From assembly GCA_018065965.1 (NCBI GenBank), contig JAGHSH010000066.1, positions 1 through 6,435 of the forward strand: a stretch of DNA of 6,435 nucleotides, written 5' to 3'. The stretch comes from Candidatus Apopatocola equi. GTDB lineage: Bacteria > Bacillota > Clostridia > Oscillospirales > Oscillospiraceae. This document shows, piece after piece, positions 1-6,264 of the stretch (position 1 is its first letter; each line of letters starts with the position of its first letter). Both the position numbers and the translations under genes were made by a program. A model generated the notes under the pieces. The model did not search any database, had not been told where the DNA came from, and saw only the letters and a program-made list of their open reading frames with translations.

Positions 1-183
1 CTTGGCACAGCTCCATCCGAAGAGCAGTGCCCAGAGAATTCCGGAAAGGGCCAGATCATCGCTGGGCCCTTTCTTTTTTGCCCGGGACTGAGACCAGAAC
101 ATGGCAATGGCCGTGCCGATGCCGATCATCAGCCCGTAGCCGTGGACGGTAAGACCGAAAACCGTGAAGATGTCGTTGTACAT
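1..183 (-). CDS. lgt: Prolipoprotein diacylglyceryl transferase, N-terminal part (runs off left edge)
   Basis: Lgt is a membrane enzyme that moves diacylglycerol from phosphatidylglycerol onto the lipobox cysteine of prolipoproteins. Exactly 61 codons are present, reading MYNDIFTVFGLTVHGYGLMI at the start, then a hydrophobic stretch (about residues 18-30), a basic SQSRAKKKG loop (31-39) and a second hydrophobic segment (about 46-58) ending GWSCAK at the window edge. The HGYGLMI block, the RAKKKG loop and a hydrophobic segment ending in an AK pair match the usual Lgt N-terminus. The catalytic His and Arg motifs would lie outside the window. The start is the ATG at 183, with AAAGGAA upstream. 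It begins 14 nt after the galactokinase stop, so it is probably co-transcribed and translationally coupled with it. The family call is from recognition of the N-terminus only, since most of the protein is missing. Confidence 0.88.
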   Translation of the reverse strand, partial: MYNDIFTVFGLTVHGYGLMIGIGTAIAMFWSQSRAKKKGPSDDLALSGILWALLFGWSCAK

Positions 184-191
184 GAAGCTCG

Positions 192-198
192 TTCCTTT
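192..198 (-). promoter_or_regulatory. Ribosome binding site of lgt, touching the galK stop codon
   Basis: On the minus strand AAAGGAA lies 8 nt before the lgt ATG. Its first A is the last base of the galactokinase TGA stop, so ribosomes ending galK finish on top of this site. This supports translational coupling of the two genes. Confidence 0.7.
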
Positions 199-1475
199 CA
201 GAAAATCACCGGGCCGCGGGGGCGGATCCGAAGCTGCTTTACTGCACCGCTGCCGAAGAGCGCATCCATCTCCCGGCGGTAGTCCTCCAGCATATCAAGG
301 GGCAGGAGCGCCTGCATACTGCCGCCGAAGCCGCCGCCGTGGACGCGCCATGCGCCACGCTCCCCGAGAAGCTCCGCACTTCGCTCCAGCGCACGGACAA
401 GGGCAAGCTCATCGGGCTTGCTGTCCGGGACGATATTCTGCAGCAGGCGGCGGGAGGATTCGCCGGAGGCGAGCATTTCCCGGCGGCAGGCATCCATAAC
501 GCCCTGCCGGAGCGCCTCCGCCATGCGCAGGACCCGCTCGTTTTCATCGAAGAAATGTCTGGCACGGAGAATGGCGCGGGCAGGCAGCTCCCGCTCCAGC
601 AGGGGCAGCTTTTCCTCAAATTCCTCCTGCTCCACAAAGCGCAGCACCCGCAGACCGAAGCGCTGAGCCACCATGCCCATTTCCGCGGGAATGGCGGCAA
701 AGTCCGCGGTCAGATCCGAGTGGGAGGCGCCCAGCTCCACGGCGCAGAGGGCATAGCCGTGCTCTTCAAATTCAAAATCGATCATTTCCACCTCGGGGCG
801 GAGAAGATTCCGGAAATCCAGCCCGGCCACGCCGCCCAGCGCACAGGCATACTGATCCATCAGCCCGCAGGGCTTGCCGTACCAGACGTTTTCCGCCTGC
901 TGGGCGATCCTTGCCAGCTCCGGCACGCTCAGCATATCATCACCCAGCGCACAGAAAAGCGCGCCCAGCAGCACCTCAAAGGCCGCCGAGGAGGAGAAGC
1001 CGCCCCCGGAGGGGATGCGGCTGGTGGTATAGGCATCAAAGCCCCAAAGGGGAATGCCGGAGGAGGCGATCCCGGCAGCCACGCCCCGCACCAGTGCGGA
1101 GGCACGGCCCTGCTCTGATTCTTCGGGAGTCAGATCCTCCAGCTCCAGAACGGTGTCCCGGTGTCCCTCGGAGACGAGATTCACCTGAAGATCGTCCCGG
1201 GGAGAGGCAACGCAGAGGGTATCCAGCGTGATAGAGCCCGCCAGCACCCGTCCCTGCTGATGGTCGGTGTGACTGCCGCAGATCTCGGTGCGTCCGGGAA
1301 CGGAGAGAACGATGACCTCCCGCTGTCCGAAACGCGCCTCAAAGGCGGCGAGCGCACACAGATAGCGCTGCCGCTGCAGCTCCAGCTCGTCCTCTCCGTA
1401 GAGAGCGGTCAGAAAGGCATCACCCTCCGCGGAACGGATACGCGCAGCGAGAGCGGAAACAGGGGCAGTTTGCAT
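198..1475 (-). CDS. galK: Galactokinase-family sugar kinase (GHMP family) with a variant sugar-binding motif
   Basis: Galactokinase phosphorylates galactose at C1 with ATP, the entry step of the cytosolic Leloir pathway. The protein has 425 residues, slightly longer than the usual 380-400. The N-terminal galactokinase signature is present as PGRTEICGSHTDH (residues 60-72). The GHMP ATP-binding motif is IPSGGGFSSSA (154-164). The catalytic Asp is D207 in GKPCGLMDQ (200-208), and the C-terminal motif GGGFGGS spans 380-386. The usual signature is GRxNLIGEHTDY: here the Glu that contacts galactose is Ser68 and the terminal Tyr is His72, while Arg62, His69, Asp71 and Asp207 remain. I recall similar GRTE..G.HTDH forms in Firmicutes proteins annotated as galactokinase, so the fold is certain and the substrate less so. 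The ATG at 1475 is supported by GAGGTGA. The gene has its own promoter overlapping the preceding hairpin and is followed closely by lgt. No other Leloir gene is visible here. Confidence 0.9.
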   Translation of the reverse strand: MQTAPVSALAARIRSAEGDAFLTALYGEDELELQRQRYLCALAAFEARFGQREVIVLSVPGRTEICGSHTDHQQGRVLAGSITLDTLCVASPRDDLQVNLVSEGHRDTVLELEDLTPEESEQGRASALVRGVAAGIASSGIPLWGFDAYTTSRIPSGGGFSSSAAFEVLLGALFCALGDDMLSVPELARIAQQAENVWYGKPCGLMDQYACALGGVAGLDFRNLLRPEVEMIDFEFEEHGYALCAVELGASHSDLTADFAAIPAEMGMVAQRFGLRVLRFVEQEEFEEKLPLLERELPARAILRARHFFDENERVLRMAEALRQGVMDACRREMLASGESSRRLLQNIVPDSKPDELALVRALERSAELLGERGAWRVHGGGFGGSMQALLPLDMLEDYRREMDALFGSGAVKQLRIRPRGPVIF

Positions 1476-1481
1476 GGCACT

Positions 1482-1489
1482 TCACCTCA
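1482..1489 (-). promoter_or_regulatory. Ribosome binding site of galK
   Basis: The minus strand reads TGAGGTGA 6 nt before the ATG at 1475. This is a good Shine-Dalgarno match and fixes the galactokinase start. Confidence 0.75.
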
Positions 1490-1507
1490 AGAATCATATT
1501 GATGCAC

Positions 1508-1536
1508 AGTATAAAGCCCTCCGCTTTTCTTGTCAA
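1508..1536 (-). promoter_or_regulatory. Predicted SigA-type promoter of galK-lgt, superposed on a hairpin
   Basis: On the minus strand a perfect -35 box TTGACA (1536-1531) is followed by a 17-nt spacer (1530-1514) and a -10 box TATACT (1513-1508, five of six consensus bases). Transcription would start near 1500-1502, leaving a leader of about 25 nt that contains the galK ribosome binding site. The -35 box takes the last two bases of the left hairpin arm plus four loop bases. The right arm makes up most of the spacer, and the -10 box sits where the U-tract of a terminator would be. The boxes are read directly; promoter activity is inferred. Confidence 0.75.
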
Positions 1537-1547
1537 GCGGAGGGCTT
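1514..1547 (-). terminator. Hairpin after the D-aminopeptidase gene, probable (leaky) terminator
   Basis: The arms AAGCCCTCCGCTT (1514-1526) and AAGCGGAGGGCTT (1535-1547) form a perfect 13-bp inverted repeat around an 8-nt loop. The hairpin starts 26 nt after the D-aminopeptidase stop codon, the usual place for an intrinsic terminator. On the minus strand the stem is followed by TATACTG, so with the closing TT of the stem only three U residues come in a row before an A. The tail is weak, and termination may be partial, letting the upstream operon read into galK-lgt. No plus-strand gene ends here. Confidence 0.65.
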
Positions 1548-1573
1548 ACTCTATGCTTTTCGCGGGGGGAAAA

Positions 1574-2377
1574 TCAGACGCTGCGCAGGAACTGGATGGC
1601 GATGAGCATATCCTCATAGTCCTTGGCGTAATAACGCACAACATGGGGCTCGACCAGCTCTGCGCCGGGATACCAGCCGGCCTTGGTAGCCTTTTCGTGG
1701 GATTTGAAGCAGATCTCCAGCTTCAGCTCCGCGCTCTTTTCGGGCAGCGCGGCGGCGCGGGCCGCCACGGCCTCCCGCACGCCCTCCTCAATCTCCCACT
1801 GCACGGCGGCGGGATGACGGTTGATCGTGCCGCCGCCGACACAGCTCTTGGTGACAACGGTCTTCAGGCCGCTGATCAGCTCCGCAGAGCGGGTGCAGAT
1901 GCCCTCGTCACCGCTGAGGAACAGGGAGGGAACGCCCAGATGAGCGCAGCCCAGCGCATGCATATCAAACTCGGAGAGAATACGGCCATTGAGCTTGATC
2001 CAGAAAAGCCGGGAGTAGCTCATGGTGTGAGCCAGCGGGGAGGTGTCCTCGCCGCCGGGGGAGTGATAGCCGATGTAAAGGCAGCCGTCAAAGCTGCCGT
2101 CAATGCCGCCCACCATGGTATAAGGGGTCGCCAGCCAGCCGCGGATCAGATGAACCTGCTCGGGCAGATCGGTGAACCAGATGTTGCGGGCATCGTCATG
2201 GGAGTCCTTTACATAGATTTCCGTAGCGCCGCCGGCAAGAGCGCCGCGGCAGGCGGCGGCCACCTCGGCCTGCATCTCGCTGACCTGACGGTCATATTCG
2301 GCGTTGCCCATTTCCGTCTCATGCCAGTCGGTGCAGCCGCAGGTACCTTCAATATCACAGGAAATAAAAATCTTCAT
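1574..2377 (-). CDS. dppA: DppA-like D-aminopeptidase, peptidase family M55
   Basis: M55 enzymes are cytosolic, zinc-dependent, decameric peptidases that release N-terminal D-amino acids, with D-Ala-D-Ala as a known substrate of Bacillus subtilis DppA. The 267-residue length fits the family. The expected metal and catalytic residues are present: Asp8 and Glu10 in SCDIEG, His60 in VKDSH, His105 in IGYH, His117 in LAHTMS (the position of the catalytic His) and Glu136 in LSEFDMHA. The C-terminal part includes AGWYPGAELVEP (233-244). I chose the ATG at 2377 because AAAAGG lies 8 nt upstream and MKIFIS is the usual M55 start; an in-frame ATG at 2410 would add 11 unrelated residues and overlap the upstream gene. 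It starts 4 nt after the ppk1 stop, so it is the last gene of the polyphosphate operon. No dipeptide transporter genes are beside it, unlike the B. subtilis dpp operon, so its actual peptide substrate is open. Confidence 0.9.
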   Translation of the reverse strand: MKIFISCDIEGTCGCTDWHETEMGNAEYDRQVSEMQAEVAAACRGALAGGATEIYVKDSHDDARNIWFTDLPEQVHLIRGWLATPYTMVGGIDGSFDGCLYIGYHSPGGEDTSPLAHTMSYSRLFWIKLNGRILSEFDMHALGCAHLGVPSLFLSGDEGICTRSAELISGLKTVVTKSCVGGGTINRHPAAVQWEIEEGVREAVAARAAALPEKSAELKLEICFKSHEKATKAGWYPGAELVEPHVVRYYAKDYEDMLIAIQFLRSV

Positions 2378-2381
2378 GCCG

Positions 2382-4667
2382 TTAACCTTTTCTCTTAAAC
2401 AGATTCGCAAGCAGAGCCCAAAAGCCCGGCTTTTCGGCTTCAGTGGAAGTTTTGCCGACCGGCTGCGGCTTCTCCCCGGCAGGGCTCTGCGCTGCAGGGA
2501 TCGCTTCGTCCTGCTGTTCCGCTTTCTGCACGGGGGCAGGAGCAGTCTCCACGGCCACGGCCGGAGAGGTGAAATAGCGGTAGAGCCGATCCTGGGAGGA
2601 GCTGCCCTCGCCGCCGGGCGCCTTCACATAGCTGCCGTCGCTCTGCATGAGCCAGCCCTTTTCCCGATCCTGCCGGAAGGCTTCCATGATTTCCAGCAGC
2701 TGCGCCATAATCTCCGGCTGCGAGGCCTCGATGCAGGCCTCCACCCGTCGGCGGGTGTTGCGGTTGAGCAGATCGCCGCTGCCGAGGAAGACGCGCCGCT
2801 CCTCCCCCCGGCCGAACACGAAGATCCGGGAGTGCTCCAGATACCGCCCCACCACACTGCGCACGGTGATGTTCTCCGTTGCGCCGGGGATGCCGGGCAG
2901 CAGGCAGCAGATGCCGCGGACAAACAGCTCCACGGGCACGCCTGCCTGAGAGCAGCGGATCAGCTCAGCCATGACGTCCATGTCGTTGATGGAATTGACC
3001 TTGATGGAAACGAAGCCGTCAACGCCCTTTGCCCGCTCCCGCTCCAGCAGCTCCATGAGCCGGGGCTTGAAGCTCAGGGGAGCGACCCAGAGCTTTTCGC
3101 TCTCCGCGGGAAGCTGACCCAGAGAGAGGGCATCGAACACGGCGGCGGCATCCCGGCCCACTCCCTCGTCGGCGGTAATGAGGGACACGTCGCAATACTG
3201 CTCACTGGTGACCTCGTTGTAGTTGCCGGTGCCGACCTGGGTGATATAGCTGACCTGCCCGCCGCGCTGACGGGTGATGAGGCAGAGCTTGGAGTGTACC
3301 TTCTGCTCGGGCAGACCGTAGATCACGGTGCAGCCCGCGTCCTCCAGCACTTCGCTGTAGTCGATGTTGTTCTGCTCGTCGAAGCGGGCCCGGAGCTCCA
3401 GCAGACAGAGCACCTCCTTGCCCTGATCGGCGGCATAGGCCAGCGCCGCAGCCAGCTTGCTGGAGGCGGCCAGCCGATAGAGGGTGATGCGGATGGAGCT
3501 GACCTCGGGATCGTCGGCCGCCTCATAGAGCAGGTCGATGAAGGGGGTCATGCTCTGATAGGGGAAGGAGAGCAGAATGTCACGCTGCTCCAGGTAGCGG
3601 AAATACTCGCCCTTGCGGAGCTTCACGCTGCGGCAGCTCTTCCGCTCGGCATACTTCATCTCCGGCGTGCGCCTGACCTCGGAGCCGAAGCCCAGATCAA
3701 AGGGCATCGAGCCGACAAAGCAGCTCTTTTCGGTCACGCCGAAGCTCCGCTGCAGCAGGGATAGGAAGGCTCGGGAGGCCTTGCCGTCCAGCTGCAGCCT
3801 TACGGGCAGCTGCCGCTTGCGCTTGCGCAGCATCTTCTCCATGCTGGCACGGAAATCGGCGTCAAAGGAGCGGAGATCGTCCTCAATGAACACGTCGGCG
3901 TTGCGGGTCAGACGCACCACGCAGCACTCGCGTACATCCTCCTTCTTGAAGAGCTGGGCGGCGTAGTGCGCCACCAGCTCGCTGACCACAGCCACCTTCT
4001 GGCGGCCCTGCAGCTCAAAGACCTTGAAGCGGGGCACGCGGTAGAGGGGCACCAGACCCAGCTGCAGGGCATCGCCCTTGCCGAGCGCCACGGCCACGCA
4101 CTGCTCCCGGTTGCCGATGAAGGGCAGGGGATGGCGGCCGTCCACAATGCGGGGGGAGAGCAGGGGGCGCAGCTCCGCAAAGGCCTTGCGGCACATGGTC
4201 TCCTCTGCCTTCCCCAGCCGGCGGAAGTCCAGCAGGTCAATGTCGGCATTCTTCAGATCTGTCAGCAGATCCCGGTAGACGATCTCGGCCACGGTCTGCT
4301 GTCTGGATACCTCCGCCAGGATCTTCTTCAGCTCCACGGCGGCGGTCCAGCCGGTCTTGCGGTCGGTCACATCGGGCAGAAAGATGCTCCGGTGGGTCAG
4401 AGAGCCGACCCGAACCATGAAAAATTCGTCCAGATTGGAAAAATAGATGGAGAGGAACTTCAGCCGTTCCAGCAGCGGCACCGTCCGGTCTCCGCTTTCC
4501 ATGAGCACCCGCAGGTTGAACTGCAGCCAGCTCAGCTCCCGGTCGGTGAAGCAGGGCACGGAAAGCCTTTGGAGAAGCTCCCCGGTGCTCTCGCTCAGAG
4601 TGCTGTCCGCCTCGATTTCCGCACTCATGGCGGAGAGAGGCAGAGAGACGGTATCCTCCTTACCCAT
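2382..4667 (-). CDS. ppk1: Polyphosphate kinase PPK1
   Basis: PPK1 reversibly transfers the gamma phosphate of ATP to inorganic polyphosphate through a phosphohistidine intermediate. The 761-residue protein has every domain: the N-terminal block with RELSWLQFN (about 43-51) and SNLDEFFMVRV (77-87), the head domain, then both phospholipase D-like catalytic domains. The phosphorylated His is His458 in KVHSKL, and the second catalytic His is His612 in YLEHSR. Arg398 (ITLYR) and Arg428 (ARFDE) fall at the same 30-residue spacings as the E. coli active-site Arg375, Arg405 and His435. Further landmarks are VGTGNYNE (478-485), VRGICCLLPG (583-592) and GSGDLLNRN (630-638). The catalytic part ends near residue 700. 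An Ala/Pro/Glu/Gln-rich tail of about 60 residues follows, ending in GFWALLANLFKRKG. The ATG at 4667 is preferred because GGAGAG lies 4 nt upstream and gives an 8-nt overlap with the upstream kinase gene; a TTG at 4688 is possible. Confidence 0.95.
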   Translation of the reverse strand: MGKEDTVSLPLSAMSAEIEADSTLSESTGELLQRLSVPCFTDRELSWLQFNLRVLMESGDRTVPLLERLKFLSIYFSNLDEFFMVRVGSLTHRSIFLPDVTDRKTGWTAAVELKKILAEVSRQQTVAEIVYRDLLTDLKNADIDLLDFRRLGKAEETMCRKAFAELRPLLSPRIVDGRHPLPFIGNREQCVAVALGKGDALQLGLVPLYRVPRFKVFELQGRQKVAVVSELVAHYAAQLFKKEDVRECCVVRLTRNADVFIEDDLRSFDADFRASMEKMLRKRKRQLPVRLQLDGKASRAFLSLLQRSFGVTEKSCFVGSMPFDLGFGSEVRRTPEMKYAERKSCRSVKLRKGEYFRYLEQRDILLSFPYQSMTPFIDLLYEAADDPEVSSIRITLYRLAASSKLAAALAYAADQGKEVLCLLELRARFDEQNNIDYSEVLEDAGCTVIYGLPEQKVHSKLCLITRQRGGQVSYITQVGTGNYNEVTSEQYCDVSLITADEGVGRDAAAVFDALSLGQLPAESEKLWVAPLSFKPRLMELLERERAKGVDGFVSIKVNSINDMDVMAELIRCSQAGVPVELFVRGICCLLPGIPGATENITVRSVVGRYLEHSRIFVFGRGEERRVFLGSGDLLNRNTRRRVEACIEASQPEIMAQLLEIMEAFRQDREKGWLMQSDGSYVKAPGGEGSSSQDRLYRYFTSPAVAVETAPAPVQKAEQQDEAIPAAQSPAGEKPQPVGKTSTEAEKPGFWALLANLFKRKG

Positions 4668-6150
4668 CGTTCTCTCCGTACTCGGCAACGGCCTCCTCCA
4701 GCGCTGCGACCGTCAGACGCAGCACCTTCAGACGGGCATAGTGCTTATCGTTGGATTCGATGATATGCCAGGGGGCGTACTCCGTGGAGGTCTTTTCCAG
4801 CATCTCGGACACGGCGGCCTCATACTGGGGCCACTTTTCCCGGTTGCGCCAGTCCTCCTCAGTGATCTTCCACTGCTTTTCGGGGGTGTTCTGCCGATCG
4901 TTGAAACGCTGAAGCTGGGTGTCCTGATCGATGTGGATCCAGAACTTCAGAATGACCGCGCCCCAGTTATACAGCTCCTCTTCAAATTCGTTGATCTCAT
5001 TGTAGCTGCGCTGCCAGTCGTTCTCGGTGCAGAAGCCCTCGATGCGCTCGACCATGCAGCGGCCGTACCAGGTGCGGTCGAAGATGGCCACATTGCCGAT
5101 CTTGGGCATGCGCTTCCAGAAGCGCCAGAGATAGTGCCGCGCCAGCTCGTGGGGCTCGGGGGAGGCGATGGGGAAGACCTCGAAGCCTCTGGGATCCAGA
5201 GGATAGGTAAGACGCTTGATGTTGCCGCCCTTGCCGGCAGCGTCCCAGCCCTCATAGCAGACCACCACGGGGATGCCGAGACGGTGAACCTCGTTATGCA
5301 GCTCATAGAGACGGTTCTGGAGCTTCTTCAGCTCCTCCTTGTAGACGCTCTCCTCCACCGTGAGGGAAAGATCCGCATCGGCGAGGCGGACGGTCTCGGT
5401 CATGGGGAACTCCGCGTCGTGGGCGGGGGCGTTGTACTTCCCGGCCTCGATGGCCGCATCAACGGTGTCGCAGATGATCTTCAGAGCGTCATAGAGGCTC
5501 TTGCTGCTGCTCTCGCCGTCGAGAATATGCCAGGGAGCCACCTCGGAGGTCTGCGCCATGAAATTCTCGTAGCACTTGCGGAAGCCCTTATACTCGCTGT
5601 TCTGCCACAGATCGTCCTCCGTGACGCGCCATGCGGTATTCTCGTCCTGCAGCAGGCCGGAGAAGCGCTTGCTCTGCTCCTTGCGGGTGATGTTCATGAA
5701 GAACTTGATGAGCAGATAGCCGTTGTCCCGCAAGGTGCGCTCAAAGCGCTGGGAGGACTGTACATAGAGGGCATAGGCGTCCTCGTCCAGCTCGCCGCTC
5801 ATCAGACCGTGGACGCTCTCCTCCATGTAGCCGCTGTCCATGAACAGCAGCTTGCCGTTTTCGGGGATGGCATTGAAGTAGGGGTAGAGGAAGGGGTAGT
5901 CCTCCGAGCCCTCCAGCGCCTCATCCAGAGAAAAAACGGAGATGAAGCGGGGGTCCAGCTCGCTGATGAGGTCGTCGATGAGGCCGCCCTTGCCGGCAGA
6001 GTCCCAGCCCTCCACGAGCACGATCACGGGGATCTTCGCATCCCGCAGCTTGCTCTGGCGGGCGGCAAGAGCTTTGCGCAGGGACTTGACGGCAGCCTTG
6101 CGCTCTTCCTTGGAAAGACCGTCGTTGCTCCTTTTGAATTCTTTTAACAT
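4660..6150 (-). CDS. pap: Two-domain PPK2-family enzyme, probable polyphosphate:AMP phosphotransferase
   Basis: Two-domain (class II) PPK2 enzymes use polyphosphate to convert AMP to ADP, helping restore the adenylate pool. The 496 residues form two homologous P-loop domains. The C-terminal domain (about 268-490) is complete: Walker A EGWDAAGKGG (300-309), Walker B with catalytic Asp and Arg IFDRTWYGR (356-364), and the lid NDRQNTPEKQWKITEEDW (417-434). The N-terminal domain (about 10-235) keeps Walker A EGWDSAGKGG (47-56), but FMDSGYMEES (103-112) replaces FDRxWY, and its lid is poorly conserved. Both domains carry an APWH motif (205-208 and 459-462), showing the duplication. Full length and domain layout match class II PPK2s such as Pseudomonas aeruginosa PA3455, in which the C-terminal domain is the active one. 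The ATG at 6150 follows AGGAGGG. It is the first gene of the operon with ppk1 and the D-aminopeptidase. Specificity for AMP is inferred from architecture; GMP or other nucleotides may also be used. Confidence 0.93.
   Translation of the reverse strand: MLKEFKRSNDGLSKEERKAAVKSLRKALAARQSKLRDAKIPVIVLVEGWDSAGKGGLIDDLISELDPRFISVFSLDEALEGSEDYPFLYPYFNAIPENGKLLFMDSGYMEESVHGLMSGELDEDAYALYVQSSQRFERTLRDNGYLLIKFFMNITRKEQSKRFSGLLQDENTAWRVTEDDLWQNSEYKGFRKCYENFMAQTSEVAPWHILDGESSSKSLYDALKIICDTVDAAIEAGKYNAPAHDAEFPMTETVRLADADLSLTVEESVYKEELKKLQNRLYELHNEVHRLGIPVVVCYEGWDAAGKGGNIKRLTYPLDPRGFEVFPIASPEPHELARHYLWRFWKRMPKIGNVAIFDRTWYGRCMVERIEGFCTENDWQRSYNEINEFEEELYNWGAVILKFWIHIDQDTQLQRFNDRQNTPEKQWKITEEDWRNREKWPQYEAAVSEMLEKTSTEYAPWHIIESNDKHYARLKVLRLTVAALEEAVAEYGENDG
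4672..4677 (-). promoter_or_regulatory. Ribosome binding site that decides the ppk1 start
   Basis: GGAGAG lies 4 nt before the ATG at 4667, inside the last codons of the upstream PPK2 gene. A stronger AAGGAGG follows at 4654-4660, after that ATG, but the next in-frame ATG (4628) is about 25 nt beyond it, too far for ordinary use. An in-frame TTG at 4688 also has a GGAGGAGG just upstream, so the start is likely but not certain. Confidence 0.5.
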
Positions 6151-6160
6151 AACAGATTAT

Positions 6161-6167
6161 CCCTCCT
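6161..6167 (-). promoter_or_regulatory. Ribosome binding site of the PPK2 gene
   Basis: The minus strand reads AGGAGGG, 10 nt before the ATG at 6150. It is a strong Shine-Dalgarno sequence at slightly long spacing and supports this ATG as the first start of the polyphosphate operon. No convincing minus-strand -35/-10 pair was found further upstream in 6171-6310, so the operon promoter is unassigned. Confidence 0.65.
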
Positions 6168-6264
6168 GTTTGCATCGGAAATGGTTACGGTTCGATCTGA
6201 CTGAAATGAATCTGTGGATTTATCTGACAGGGAACGCTCCCGCCGAGAGCGGCCTGATTCGTTA

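Noticed and set aside
339..1118. A 259-codon plus-strand open frame antisense to galK
   Set aside because: It is codon-aligned with galK and lies fully inside a gene with complete galactokinase motifs.
1499..2398. A 299-codon plus-strand open frame antisense to the D-aminopeptidase gene
   Set aside because: It is codon-aligned with the M55 gene, has no domain signal, and crosses the hairpin and promoter region. The minus-strand protein has all its metal ligands.
2378..2410. Upstream ATG at 2410 as the D-aminopeptidase start
   Set aside because: It would add 11 residues not typical of M55 proteins and overlap the ppk1 end, while the ATG at 2377 has a well-placed ribosome binding site and the family's normal N-terminus.
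2304..3764. A 486-codon plus-strand open frame antisense to ppk1
   Set aside because: It is codon-aligned with ppk1 and explained by the same codon avoidance. The protein is His/Ala/Leu-rich with no family resemblance.
4447..6147. A 566-codon plus-strand open frame antisense to the PPK2 gene and the start of ppk1
   Set aside because: It is codon-aligned with the PPK2 gene, so its length only reflects absence of TTA, CTA and TCA codons in that gene. It lacks recognisable domains, while the minus strand encodes a complete, motif-perfect enzyme.
6230..6252. Short inverted repeat CGCTC/GAGCG between the divergent genes, as an operator or terminator
   Set aside because: The stem is only 5 bp in GC-rich DNA and no U-tract follows, so chance is the simpler explanation.
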